NCBI GenBank assembly: GCA_964017195.1
Contig: OZ024887.1
Coordinates: 60,770,811-60,834,810 of the forward strand
Direction of reading: 5' to 3'
Length of the DNA: 64,000 nucleotides
DNA from: Siderastrea radians
Lineage: Eukaryota > Cnidaria > Anthozoa > Scleractinia > Rhizangiidae
The position numbers and the translations under genes were made by a program. Under the pieces are notes generated by a model. That model was not told the DNA's origin. It made no database searches and saw only the letters and a list, made by a program, of their open reading frames with translations. This document shows, piece by piece, positions 25,101 through 38,100 of the stretch; position 1 is the first letter of the stretch; each line of letters begins with the position of its first letter.

Positions 25101-28100
25101 TGGATCCGCTCGTGTTACTTCGCATACGTTCTGCTCATCTCGGGATATTCAGGTTTCTTAAGGAATTTGACCACTAATACAACAATATTTTGCACGGTTT
25201 AAGACTATGGGAAAAAGGAGATCTTAGCAAGGGCTGTCAGAATCCAAAGAGAAAATTGGGTGTAACCATGCATTTTTCAGAGATAATTGAGCTTAAAATT
25301 GGAAAGTAATTGCCATACAGTACATGTACATTCTTTTTATTTTAATGCTTTTTTAGAATTATAGTTGATTAATCATCGCTGAAAAATGCGTGTTACCCAC
25401 ATTTTTCTTTTTGGATTCCAATAACCCTGCCTAAGATCTACTTTTCCCCCATAGTCATAACCTTTGCAAAAATACATCTGTATTAGGAGGCACCATCCTT
25501 AAGAGTATAGAACAAGTTAGCAAACAGGTTTTCGGATAAATTAAGTATTGAATAACAATGGCAGCATTTCCATCCTTCGTTTTAGGAGAACCAAAACCTT
25601 CTGCAAGGCCTCGTCCCACTATTTCACCTCGGCGAACACATTTTGAAGGTCATTCAGTGGCTACATCACACAAATCGTCAGATGAGGATGATGATGATGT
25701 GTCTTCTATGACATACCCAGCCAGAACAAAAGAGGCAAAGGAGAGACACCCAGTTGCACCTCCTAGGACATCACCGTGGCAGCATCAAGAGAACAGGTCT
25801 CTGCCTGACATGACCTCTCCAAAACCTGTGGCTAGAGAAAGGCCTACCCTGTCCTCAAGGGAGGGACATTTAAAGTTGTTTGAGAAAGACCCTGATGTTG
25901 AAGAATATGAACAGACAAAAAATGTCAAGAGAGACAGTGGAATTTATGAACATGAAAGAAGTAAAAATGTGTCAGAAAGACCCATGGTTCCTGTAAGAAG
26001 AAACAAGACTCTTGAAGAAACACATGGCATAGACACAGAAAGAGATGCTCGAGTTTATGAATCTAAAAGGACTAAAAATGTACCAGCAGAAAAGCCTATG
26101 GCTCCTTCAAGACGAAAAAAGATACTTGAAGAAATACAGGAAAAACTCACTAGAGAGAAGGATGATGAAGTTTACGAATATGAACGAACTAAGAATTTTC
26201 GAGAAAAACCAACGGCCCCTTCAAGGGGGAAAAAGTCGTTGGAGGAAACAAGTGAAATACAGAGCTCCAGACCACAGATTCCCATAATTAGGACTTCTAC
26301 ATTCGAGGATGATGGTCCTTTTCAAAACAGTGATATAAGAGAAATTGAACAAAGTGGAAATTTGAGACATGGAGTGTCTAACAATGTTAAGGGCCAACCC
26401 ATTATTTCTGTAACAAGGGCTTATTCGTCAGAAGAAAGTGAGGATGAAGTTGATTCAGGAAAAGTTTTATACAGGAAAGATTCATTTGGTAGACAAAAAT
26501 ATGACAAAGAAGAGGTGGGGGGTTATAGGACACTCACAGACACAGGGGAAAGATCTGCTGGTGTACCACCAAGGCCATCACCTCTTAGTCGTGGAATGGT
26601 TCAAGACAACTCTGTGAAAGCACGTACAGAGTTAGAAGAGGACGTCAAACAAGCAAAGCGCCCAGGAAGTGCACCTGTGATGAAGAAGGCATCAAGTCTT
26701 GATACACTGTCTCGCCGACAGGAGTCTCCTTCAAAGAAAGGTCCTTCTGGGCCCAATGAACATGGGGCTCAGAGGATGCAGTTAAAGAAGAGCCTCACTC
26801 CTCAGCGACCCTTGAGTGGTAAGAAAGGTTCTTTGTTGGCGCAACTGCGACAGAAGGCACACTCTGACATAACAAACACTTTTGAAGAGCATGTTGCCCC
26901 AACAGAGAATGTCATTGGTACTGCTTCAGATGACAAGGGGCTTAGAAAGAAAGGTACCTTGGATATAGGTAAATATACTTTCAAAACAGTGAAACAGAAT
27001 GTGTTTCTAGTTTTGTCAGTTAATGTGCGTTTATTTATTTTCTTATTACCTTGTGCTGCCCACTTCCATTTGGAGAGAAGGAGCAAATGGCTAAGTGACT
27101 ACTTCCATTAATTTGCTGAAAAATGCATCCTTTAATTGGCGTGAAACAGTAGAATCTATCAAAAGCCCTGACTGAATGGTAGATATATTCATTTGCTGAA
27201 TTCATATTAGAGATGTGAAACCATCAAGGCAGGAAACTTGTCGCAAGATGGAAAACTAGTCCAAAATGGAACCAGGTAAGGACGAGGTTTCTGTCTCAAA
27301 TTTATCTATCCATTTTCTGGTCCAAAAAGGCTTTTAGACTAAACATCATTTAGGAGTTTGTGCATCTTGAATTTGTATTAATCATGGCACAGTTTGTGGC
27401 CCAAGACAGCTTAACTGAGATCATCAAGGTCCTAAAGGCTGAATTGTTCAGCAAAACTGCCTTTGATGATAGTACTAGTACATGATGTATGTACTAGTAG
27501 TCTGGTGTTATAGCAGCATGGGGAGAATTTTAGTGGTTGTTTAACTGAAAATGTAAGGCAGTAAAAACTTTTCACTGTATGGATTTATTTCAGGCAGTGG
27601 AAGAACAAAGCCTCAAAGATCAGGACCTTTAAAGGCCAACCAGGAGATCGACAAAATGACTAGATCTTCACATCGCATAGACACACCCACAGAGCGTTGG
27701 GCAGATACTAAATCACACCGAGGTTCACTGACACCAAAGAGAGCCTCTTCAATGACAGATTTAAGAGGAAACAGCCCAGAGCCATGGGGTGGAGATAGCA
27801 GTGCTAGAAGCTCACAGCATAGTGGCTTAATGGACACGTCATCCATACGGCAGGCAGTGTTTGACGAGTGGAAGTCAAAGAAGAGTGCCAGGTTAAAAGA
27901 ACAAGCAGCCAGCAAGTCTGCTGAGAAGAAGAAACAAGAGGAGAAAGAACAGGAAGAACGTGAACGGAAGAAAATGGTAAATGCTAGCGGCGACAGCCAT
28001 TTATTCATACATGTAGCTATTTAAGGTTGGCTCACACGAGGGGACTAGTCCCTGCGACTAGTCCTGGAGACCAAGTCCCTTCGTGTGAACTACCCAATCG

Positions 28101-31100
28101 CATTTAAGTCAAAAAATGTAGTCGCAGAGACCAAAATTTGGTCCCTGCGACTAGTCCCACAAATTCAAACTGGTTTGAATTGATGGAACAAGTCCCGGGG
28201 ATTTGTCCCACAAACTATGCTTGGTCCCTTCATTTGAACTGTAAGTTCCTGGGACAAGTCCCTGTGACCAAATGAAAATATTTCATTGGTTCTTTTACTC
28301 GTTTACTTTTTTGCCAGTTATTCTGGAGAATAAATCGTGTATTTGTCTATACTGGGGTCTTGAGCGAGCAGTCGAGCTGTATCAGCAATCTAGAAGGACA
28401 CTGGAGAAAAAAGCTATCGAAATAGCAAATGACAAACAATCGTAATCTTATAGATGAACAGTGTGGGGTTATATTGAGCCGATTTATTTTTAATGTTTTG
28501 TGGTTAATTTACTAAATTCGGTTTCACTGTTGAGGTCCACTCCATATTTCGTCTTTACGTTTCGGGGAATTTCACTAAAAGCGCCCTACATTGTATATTT
28601 TGCTACATGTATTTTGCTGTTAACAGATTCCCCGCATGTAAACCCTTAAGGGACTTGTCCCCACAACTAGTCCCATCGTGTAAACACTACAGGGGACTAG
28701 TCGCTGCAACAAGTCCCTGCGGCTAGTCGCTTCGTGTGTGCCAACCTTTAGTATTATGTCCACTGGGGAGTAGCAATACTCTTAGTTGTTTCATGCTAGA
28801 GAAACCAGGTTAAGCTTAGCCTTTCCCAGGCTCTCAGATAGTTGGGACGGCACGACAATTAGAAAGAGAACGCGAAAATAAGACGCGTGGGATCTGGAAA
28901 AACGGGGGCGGTGGCCTTGTCTCTCCCCAGCCCCCACGCGTTTTTCGCGCTCGTTTTCTCAGTTCACGCTTTCCCTGGTATTTCGGAGCCTGGAAGAGGC
29001 TAGGTTAAGCTCCGCCCATGTGGGAGTCCTGTGGCTTGTTTACCACTTTCCCTTTTACTCAGGTAAATTAATGGGTACCAGTGAATAGAATGCTGGGGGA
29101 AACCCTGTAACAGAATGGCACTGTGTATTCTGAGGGGAGTAGTACTTGTTTCATACCACAGAAACCAGTGTTAACCCTTTAAGCCCCAATAATGACAAGC
29201 ATCTAATTTCTCCCTACAATATCACTAGTTGATCAGACATACAGGTCACGAGAATAAAGGAAATGATCCCCAAAGACAAAAGGTCTTGATGTTTTTAAAA
29301 GCAAATTCTCCCAACTAGTACCATAAGAAAATATATGGAGGACAGTAAGGAGAACATACATGTTGATATTGGAGCATAAAGGGTCAAACCGTGTGGGCTG
29401 CTGGCAACTTTACCTTTTAAAAACTTACTCGTGCCAGTGCCTAGTAGCAAGTAAACTCTGCTGACATATCATTTTCCCTTTAGGCGAAAAGAGCGTTTGA
29501 AATCTGGAATGAAACGAAACAAGAGAAAATCAAAGAAGCGAATGCCAAGAAAAAGAAGTTGATGGAGAAAGAACTTGAAAAGCAGACGGAGAAAAATCTC
29601 AAGGCAAGGGACGCCAAAAAGTATTTTGAATCCTGGAAAGCGAGGAAACATGGAGAGCTTAAAGAACAGCACCATAAGAAGAAAGAGGAAGAACGGGAAA
29701 AGAAAAAGAAAGAGGAAGAGGAAAAACAAGATGTAAAGAAAAGCTCACAAAAAGCTTTCGAAAATTGGTAAGATTCCAATTTACACCACTCCTTCGCAAC
29801 TCCGAAACGGTGGAAAGTCAGAACCTCATTTTATAGCATATAGTAAGTCTGTGCCACAGGGGAGTACTGCTCAGTAGCTTTCATTTGAGTGCCCACATTT
29901 TAGGATTTCGTCCACAGACTCAAAAGATGGAACCACCATGTACAGCATAATAAACAGCACCAGAAAAGGTACTGCTCTTGAACAGCCTTCACTTGAATGG
30001 TTACACTTTAGGATTTCCTCCACAGACTCAAAGACAGAACCACCATAACAACTCGAGATTTGACTCGGGTAGTGAAAAGGTTATCTGCCGAGACGAAACT
30101 CTTAATAACCAGTGTGTTTTTAAATTCTAGAGATGATCTTTGAGATGCCCTTTTAAAACACAAAAATATACAGCGGGCATTGCTTTTCTTGATAGTACCT
30201 CGTGGACGCCCCGGCACAAACGAAAGCTCAGCCATTTTCTTTTCTGAAAACTTCGTTAATCAGGCGCTCTTGACACTGGAGCTTGAATTTCGTTAACCTA
30301 CGTTCTTTGCTGCAGGAAAAATAGCAAGGATGACAGAATCAAAGAGGACATGAAGAAGAAGAGGAAGGAAGAAAAAGAGAAAACCATCAAGCAGGAAGAT
30401 GAAAAGTATGAGAGAAGCATTCAGTGCGCAGAGCGTTATCAAGAATGGGTGGAGAAGAAAGGAAAGCCTCGGAGAGGACCTCCCACACCAACACTGACAC
30501 AAAGGTACTTGAACGCCCAGATACCTTGAGTAAAGTGAAGTGGTTAGCAAAGTGAACTTTCGAATCTGTCGTCAGGATGAGATTCTAAGAACGCTACACT
30601 CGCGGCTAGCTCTGAAGATAATTTGTACTAGGTAAACCACGAGCCTATAATTAGCTCATTGGTTAGATCATCCACACGGTGTGCAGAAGGTCGTGACTTC
30701 GACTTCTATCCGTGGTTGAGGCATTTTTCGCTTTTTGACCGCGGGAAAATTGGGGCGAACGCAAAAGAGCTTTCAGTTGTTGCGCTCGCCCCAATCTTCG
30801 CGCGGCCAAAAAGCGAAAATAGCCTACGGAAACGCTTGCTACGCAGGCTGTCGGGGACTCCGATTTCGTCTTTTTAGTCCTATGCTTGCGAAATACTGAG
30901 TATGGCTTAATACTTACATTAATAGGGGCATTATGTAAACGAAGTTTAGGTAGGGTTTAGCGAAACTATCGGCTTAACTGAAAATTAAACTGGTGGAGCG
31001 GAATGTCTTATCGTCACTTACCGTAAACAACGTTTAGAAGGCGTTTAACACAGACTGAAAATCCGGCAAGCAACTGATCTTTTGAGTGGCTTGAACCTAC

Positions 31101-31907
31101 TTTAAATGTTCTTAAACCAGGTCTCTTAGCCCCAGTACCTACATGTATGTTCTCCATACATGTAATATGGTATTAGTCGAGAGAATTTGATCATGCATGT
31201 ACATCAAGACGGTGATCATTTGCCTTATTCTCTTGAACTGTATGTTTCATCACATGGTGATGTCGTAAGGAGAAATTAGATGTTTGTCTAACTGTAATAC
31301 AATACGCTGTAGGAGTTGGTGTCCAAGTGGTAGAAAGTCAGGCAACTTTATTCCGGAGAAAGTTGGAGATGTGATACAGAAACCTGCTCCCAACAGATCG
31401 CGGACGATGTCAGGATCATACTATTTCAAGTCAAACAAGGTACATCTATCTACTGTGTATGTTGTTCTGTATACAGCTATTTTAACCCTTTCACTGCCAG
31501 AGTCAGTTATGGAGACATTAAAGGTGGTTTTGACTATTTGAGTCTGTGGATGAAATCCTACTGTGTGACCATTCAAATGAACCCTCTTCAACAGTACTTT
31601 CATATGGTACTATTTATGTTAAAGTATTTTACAAAATGAAACTTGGGATTCGTCTTGAATGTTGATTTTAGGCACTCTTAGGAGTGAAAGGGTCAAATTA
31701 ATCAACGTTGTCAGATCATACCGTCACGGCGGAATTACCTCCCCCGGGCGTTCGGTTTTAAACCAATGTGTCGCCATTCACCGTGGGACAAGGAATGTAA
31801 GGCCACATGAATAGGGTAAAACGGTAAAACAGTTTTCAAAAACGTAATTTTGTTATGTACAGTTTTGCTAATTTGTCACTTTATTTTGTTCTTTTTAACA
31901 GTTTTAA
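22163..31907 (+). CDS. MAP9: Microtubule-associated protein 9 (MAP9/ASAP), 7 exons, 894 aa
   Basis: Exons: 22163-22475, 25586-26968, 27594-27976, 29484-29767, 30316-30504, 31313-31439 and 31902-31907. Phases agree throughout (1,1,0,2,2,0). Intron 1 starts with GC (AAAG|GCAAGA), a GC-AG intron; the others are GT-AG. Residues 1-645 are acidic/basic and low in complexity, with repeated blocks near 200-330 of the type 'R..KPMAPSRRKK.LEE'. From 650 a Lys/Glu-rich coiled coil begins with IRQAVFDEWKSKK, which closely matches the vertebrate MAP9 C-terminal region. Five A-F/Y-x-x-W-x-x-x-K motifs recur at W658, W701, W744, W788 and W832. The tail SWCPSGRKS also fits the family. MAP9 binds spindle and astral microtubules and is needed for bipolar spindles and cytokinesis. 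The last exon encodes only Phe plus stop. An alternative acceptor at 31909-31910 would give a different short tail, so the last residues are less certain. Confidence 0.9.
23231..23368. repeat. Inverted repeat in MAP9 intron 1
   Basis: GCTTGAAGATATGAATTTTA on the left and its near complement on the right, about 50 bp per arm around a 35-bp centre. Probably the inner part of a MITE whose outer end may be the GTGGTTTAGTGGAAAATAG stretch at about 23052. Confidence 0.6.
28021..28750. mobile_element. MITE in MAP9 intron 3
   Basis: The ends read TTAAGGTTGGCTCACACGAG and, inverted, taaaggttggcacacacgaa. The interior is full of 'GGGACTAGTC' words in both directions. No ORF. Confidence 0.7.
28817..29002. 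mobile_element. 186-bp MITE with 9-bp target duplication
   Basis: The ends TAGCCTTTCCCAGGCTC and, inverted, TAGCCTCTTCCAGGCTC are flanked on both sides by GGTTAAGCT (28808-28816 and 29003-29011). It sits inside a SINE remnant ('agtagcaatactcttagttg' at 28769). A 9-bp duplication is typical of Mutator-like elements. Confidence 0.75.
29171..29387. mobile_element. MITE, 'AAGCCCTAA' family copy 2
   Basis: The ends read ttaaccctttaagcccca and its inverted relative. It shares its interior with 13971-14181. It lies about 100 bp before MAP9 exon 4. Confidence 0.6.
30653..30830. repeat. tRNA-like segment plus small inverted repeat
   Basis: TAGCTCATTGGTTAGATCAT followed by a B-box-like GGTCGTGACTTCGACTT (30687-30703) suggests a SINE head. 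Directly after it, TTTTTCGCTTTTTGACCGCG and its complement (near 30805-30826) form a small hairpin element. Remnant level evidence. Confidence 0.45.
31482..31697. mobile_element. MITE in last MAP9 intron
   Basis: Ends TTAACCCTTTCACTGCC and, inverted, TTGACCCTTTCACTCC. No coding capacity. A related 'GTCTGTGGACGAAATCC' segment recurs near 36219 and 29895. Confidence 0.55.
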
Positions 31908-32389
31908 AGGAGAGGAAACCACCAGGTGGAGAATTCTTGGACTAAACGGAATTTTGTGTGAACTGCGTATTTTAGGAAATATAATTGCATTAGTTTTATC
32001 GTGAAAACATTGCACATGACAGATTCAGTTACATTTTACTTCAAGTACTGTTTTCGTTTCTAGCCTTTGAAAAAGAAAACGTGGTTTAAGAGCCAAATAA
32101 TTTTATAAGCAGTATAATTTCACAAGTAGTTAATATTAAGATTGTCATTAAATTTACGTTCAGTAAAACCGAACCATCAAATGAACTGGGCAGCAGAAAA
32201 CAATAAAAAAATAAATCACATTGTACCGTATTAATAATAAAGCGGAGTGTGACTGCAAAAAATGCAGAGAAAAAAAAGAACATCTGTCAGATATGCTTAC
32301 AAGGAGCGGAACAGACATAAATTGCTGCTATAGGTACAGATAAACAAGTTTGTCCGAAATAACAATGAGCAGAATATAAACAGCGTTTT

Positions 32390-34411
32390 TACAGCAAGGA
32401 GCCCAAAAGTGTGACCACTTTTAATTAATTCGCATTCTTTCGTGCAGATTATCCAATCAGAAGCCGAGGATAGCTTCAAGAAAATTAACTCAAACCGCAA
32501 AGCGATCTTGCGGGGAAGACGAATTTGGTTTTTCATGGATACCCGTTTTTGAGGCTTTTATTTGTCAACTTTGGAGTTTTTCGCCTTGAAATCCTACGCT
32601 AGACAAATTTCGTAACTCCGAAATGCGAGATATTGACCGCGAAGCAGGGAAATTGATACATCCGCTCAACAGCTGCGTTGTTTGTTTGGGTATTCTCAGT
32701 CGATCGGCCTGGCCGGCCAACCCTTGCTAGTATAAAGTCCTTGATGTAAGTCCTAAATTTCTATTTCTAATGCATTTTTGCTTACTTTCACTCGTAAATA
32801 TCACGAAGTTACTGTGTCTGTTTTTTACTGTCGGCATTTTGGGTTGACGTCTTTCAGTTAGCTAAGTAGCGCGTCGAAATATAAACAATGATTCAAACTT
32901 TATCGGAAAGGCTGGTATTACCGCTGAGCGACTAGTTTTATCGCTTGATTTCCGATAAAATAATTGTCCCCTGAATAAACTATAACCTTCGCTCTTGTGA
33001 AAACCCAGGATTGTCATAATTCAGTCATCTGATGCAGTTTGGCTGCTGAGTTTCACGATGTCGTGATGTAAATCACGGCCATGCAGGGTCACGACGATGT
33101 AAACAGCGGAGAAGTCAGTTAAACGGCGAATTTGTTGCGCAGACAAAACTATTCATCTCAGGACGAGCTAAAAAGAATGCCACTGGAGGACCCGAGAATA
33201 TGAGGTTATAAGTTTGCAATTTCTGGAGGGCTAATAAAGTTTCCGATACTTACATTGTAACTCACAGCATTATTTTGACATTGACTTACATTGTAATACG
33301 AACATTTTGCACACTATAAATAAAGTTGTTGCGTGATCTGTTATTGCTAGCACGATTTATTTGCATCGCATGCAGTTACCAGCGTTGAGCTATGTGCTGA
33401 GCTGTTTCGACGTAGTCTATCATAGGAGAATTTTTATGCTAAAGTTGCAGGCATACTGCAGAAAGATCCTAACATGCAGCAACAGCTAACTGAATTGACG
33501 ACTTTTATCAACGCGCAAAACTCCGTCGCCATCGCGCGATAGGCTAACCTCAGGAAAGTTACTAGGCTGCTGTACAAGTATAATATTTGTAAAGAATGTA
33601 AATATTTTCTAGTCAGTTTTGGCGTTGAAATTAGACGCTAAAATAACTTCTCCGAAATGCGAAATTCTGCAGTATCTAATCGAAGTAAATGCACTTGCCA
33701 GTCGAGCGGCAGTTCCTTGAGTGACTTTTCCGCTTCTTTAATTTGTTTACATCGTGAAACTCGACAAGTGAACTATTGCATCAGATGCCTCGTTAAATTA
33801 TGACCACCCTGGGTTTTCACAGGGGACAATTATTTCTCAGAAATCAAGCGATAAAAACTGTTCGCTGAGATGTACAGCAGCCTTTCCGAAAAAGTTTGAA
33901 CCACTGTTTATATTTCGACGCGCTATAACAAGTCAACTGCTACATCTTCGCTAACTGAAAGACGTGAAGCCAGAACGCTGACAGTAACCTCGTGGTATTT
34001 ACAAGTAAAAGTAAGCAAAAATGCATTTATGCTGACGGCAGAAATTACTTACACTTCGAGCTTTTAGCCTTTATACAGTGGGCTACACTTGCTCGGCGGC
34101 CCGTTCGACTGAGAACAGTTACAATTTTACCGCAAAAAAAACACGTTATCGATTTCTCCGATTTTCGCATTTCAATTTGCAAAACTTGTCTACTGAAAGT
34201 TTTCAAAGCCAAAAACTCCAAAGTTGACGAGTAAAAGCCTCAAAAAAAAAACAGGCATCCGTCCACCAAAGAGCAACTTCACCTTCGCAGCAAGATCTCT
34301 TTGCGGTTTGAGTTAATTTTCTTGAAGCCATTCTCGGCTTCTGATTGGATAATCTGCACGAAAGAATGCGAATAAATTAAAAGTGGTCACACTTTTGGGC
34401 TCCTTGCTGTA
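32390..34411. mobile_element. 2-kb foldback element with TA target sites
   Basis: Ends are TA-CAGCAAGGAGCCCAAAAG on the left and its exact complement plus TA on the right (TA at 32390-32391 and 34410-34411). Inverted similarity continues inward for about 700 bp per arm, imperfectly (e.g. AATCAGAAGCCGA near 32457 and its complement near 34335; TCAACTTTGGAGTTTTT near 32565 and its complement near 34216). The centre is about 33.1-33.7 kb. No transposase is seen. TA flanks suggest a Tc1/mariner-mobilised element. It fills the convergent space between MAP9 and SLF2. Confidence 0.75.
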
Positions 34412-35107
34412 ACAGAACTTTACAATTATTTTAAAATCAGTTGACTGGAACACGCTACAGGGAAAAAGTCTTTCCATTATACACATTTCATACAGGTATA
34501 TACAATACATCGCCTTCTTTTAAATCTTATCTTAACATTAACAACTGAATAATTCCTAAGACATTTGTATTCTTTGTATTCTTAAAACTCTCTCGTACAA
34601 TAATATATCGAAATAAAATGACATTGAACTCGTAGTCAGCTATTTACAAGACAATCTCCTCTACACTGTAACTTGGAACCATCAACTACTTCTTACTGCA
34701 TGGTTAAAGTCGTTTTGAAGTCACACAATATTGTTTGCGTGACATCAATCCCAGAAGATTTGTAATTTACTTCTCAGTAACAACAGTAACGAAAATGGGT
34801 CTTTCTGCGAGTACCGGAGTACAATGTCTTTCGTTTGTTGTGGATTAATGTATTTTGGTCTCGTTTTGGAGTTTAGTATTAATAGGTTTCTGTCTTGTTT
34901 CTTTGTTTTTTGATCTTGGAAAGGAGGTTAACGTCGGCCCTGTTCCAGCACTCTCGGAAGGAACAAACATTGAAATTTACGCTTTGCAAACATTGCCTAT
35001 GAAATATGTATAACAAAATAACCAACTACAAACTAGCAAACCTGTCCAGTAAATTTTTGAAACTTTGACAAATTTGTCAAATGTAAATTTTCTTAATTTT
35101 CAATTTT

Positions 35108-38100
35108 TTATCTTGAAGTGTCCCAGTCCATTTCTTGTCCTGTAGTGCTTCCTTCCTCTTCATTTCCAGATAATTCCTCTCCATTCCCATGTTCAGTTTC
35201 CTTTAACAGTTCCACCTGATAATCTGAGCTGGTGCACTCAAAGTAGCTGGTTATGTGGTGCTGTCAAATTTAGAATTAAACTTTTAGTAAAGCACACGTG
35301 ACGAGGAAGCTGTGCCTTTTGGCGAGCGACTGTCGCAAAAAAATTTAAAGATAGATATTGATGAAGCAGTAAAGAAAGAAAGCAAGCCAAGTCACATTTC
35401 ACAAGGTTAGTTTGTGTGCAGTATCGAGCTAAAAACTCTAATCCCTTACTCTATTTTTAGACTGCAAGCAGTCGTCCTATTTTCCTGGTCACGAGCAGAA
35501 ACAAATAAATGGGGCAAATTAATGGTAAAAATGACTGAAATTAGGAGGAATTATATGTCACTTTAATACTTCTTTTGATCATACCACTAAGATATCCCCC
35601 CCCCCCCCTCCTTGAACAAAAGTGAGTTAAACTGCTTGGACGTGCTAACTGGTAACATGCTAATAGCTAACCGGTCTATCTCCTGCCAGTTGGGGTCCTT
35701 AATGTAGCCATGTCAATTTCGCAGTACTCTTTTCATTGCCTCTAAAAAGCCACTCATGGAGAGTGGCCGATTAGGTAATATTTTATTTCAGACCAAAACG
35801 ATTAAAATTATACGTTTTCGCGCACACAGCTTGTAATTGGAAATGAACTCGCTGCCAGTTCCACTACGACAAAAAAGACTAACAAATTTTATGATCTGCT
35901 TGCTCGGAATTACATGTAGAAGTATGGGACACGGAAAACGGATTTTGTCTGGAAATGTAAATCGTCTGCAGCTTCAATAAAATGTCTAAACCCTTCACTG
36001 TCTTTGTCAGGAACTTACAACTAAAGAGTTCATTTTACCTCTCTTGACGGTTTGATGCACTGCGTCATGTAAGCCAGTCTCAGAATTGTCCTCACCAACA
36101 GATCTTTTACCTAAGGAAGCAAACAACAATAAGAAATTTACATTGACTGTTTCCGTTTTGATATCCTTGTTTTCCTCAAACCTTTGCTCATGTGCAGGTG
36201 CAATGTAATTGTACCTTTTGAGTCTGTGGACGAAATCCAGCCCGAAATGTGACGAGGGCTGCAACGATACATTTTCCCACGATACGATACATATCTCGAT
36301 ACAAGGGCCACGATGCGATACACGGTACGATACATTACTGTGCGTGACAACACTAGTTACCAACAACTTACACTACTTTTAATTAATTTATTTCCATAAT
36401 CAATTTAACACAGTAATAACACAACATCAAATCGCCTTACAAGGGCTAAAATGTAGAGCTTGGGTAAGGAATATTAAAGACAGTGGTGGCCAAAATTTGT
36501 TGATGTAGCATATTTTATTGTATCGTAATATCGCGACATCTTATTTAAATATCGATATTCGTATCGTTGGAAAAAAATTTCGTGGTTCACCACGGTGTAT
36601 CGGATACCACGCAGCTCTTTACAACCTCTAATTTCATTGGACCTTGGTATCACGCAGCTCTATTGTTTTCAGGGCTAGGGTCCATTGTTTTGTTGTTTGC
36701 TCTATTGTTTTCTCAGCAAATCAGAGAAGACCTTGTAAGAGCTGCGTTCCAAGTAAAGGTTGCACTGTAACCAGCAGTGCTTTCTTTGTACTTAGAACAG
36801 TTTGTTTTCCGATATTTAGAGAAAAAAAATGAAAACATTCATTCATCCATTCATTTACCTTCATTTAAACACGGTGAAACAATTAGCATACTGAAATGCA
36901 TATTAATTTACAAGTATTTATCATCTTTGCTAAACTAAAAGTATAAATTCTAACTACAAATAATATAACTACAGAAACTGATGCATATCTTAGAAGTGAG
37001 TTATTTGTTACTGTACCTTTGTTCTGTTCATGAATGCAGCCCTTGGGTCTTTGATGTCTCCATTGATTGTTCTCAGCTTATTTGTCAACATTTCAAGAGA
37101 CCCCTTAAAAAGAATGCAACAGAATTGAGTTACTAAGAAGTTATTAGACAGGGTTTCAGCAAGAGAAAGTGAGTGAAAAGAGGTTATCCCAAAGGTACAG
37201 TTTATTCCCAGTAACTTAAACCTTGAAGGGAAACCAAAAAAGATTTGAATTGATAGTATGAGTTCCTGTAAGAGTGGAACCTCGATTTAACGTACCCCCA
37301 TATAACAAAGTTCTCGGTATAACGAACGTAACCTGCGATCAGGCTCTATTTTCGTTTCGCTCGGTGAAACACGTAAGAGAATATGAGAGCGATGCTAAAA
37401 TTCGGCCTCATCGCAGGTTATAACGAACGATATTTTTCAGCCCAGTAATAGTGTAATATATGGAAAAGAACCTCGATATAATAAACTCTCGAGATAACCA
37501 ACCAATTTCCCCAGTCCCTTGGCACTTCGTTAAATCGAGGTTCCACTGTATGTCTTTCAGGACTGAAAAAATAGTCAGAAAATTTTCCTAGTTCACACAG
37601 ATTTTCATACTTTGTAGGCAGCACTGTAAAAGTCATTGCTTATAATTAACTGCACATTGTACAATGGAACCCTGATATCACGAAGCGCCAAGGGACTGAG
37701 AAAATGTGTTCGTTACAATGAGAGTTCGTTATAACGGTCTTTTCCATACATTTTACTATTGCTGGGATGAAGAATATTGTTCACTATACTTGGTTCTTCG
37801 TTTAATCGCATCTACAACAAAATGGTCGATTGTGATTGGTTCTTTGCGCTCCTATTTGATACGTAATAGGAGGGTGATCACGTGGGTGTCCAATTACAGC
37901 TGCCCAATTTGAACTTTCTGTAATTGGATAGCTGTAATCCGACCACTACGCTGTGCGCACGTCAATCAGGTGCACTGAAATGGGTTCTCCACTGCTTGCA
38001 AAACATATAAAAATTAATGGGGTTCTGTTTCTCCATTGCTTGCAAAACTGATAATTAAAATTATTCCCCCAAAGGGCACGTAGATTTTCTAATCTCGCAT

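Noticed and set aside
25558..27111. Long plus ORF beginning MAAFPSF as a separate gene
   Set aside because: The first 28 bases are intron: TTTTAG at 25580-25585 is the acceptor and phase fits MAP9 exon 1. The end after 26968 is read-through past a donor.
36007..36366. 119-codon minus ORF over the SLF2 exon at 36110-36039
   Set aside because: Wrong frame: the VKDLLVRT frame joins both neighbours in phase 0 and matches the family.
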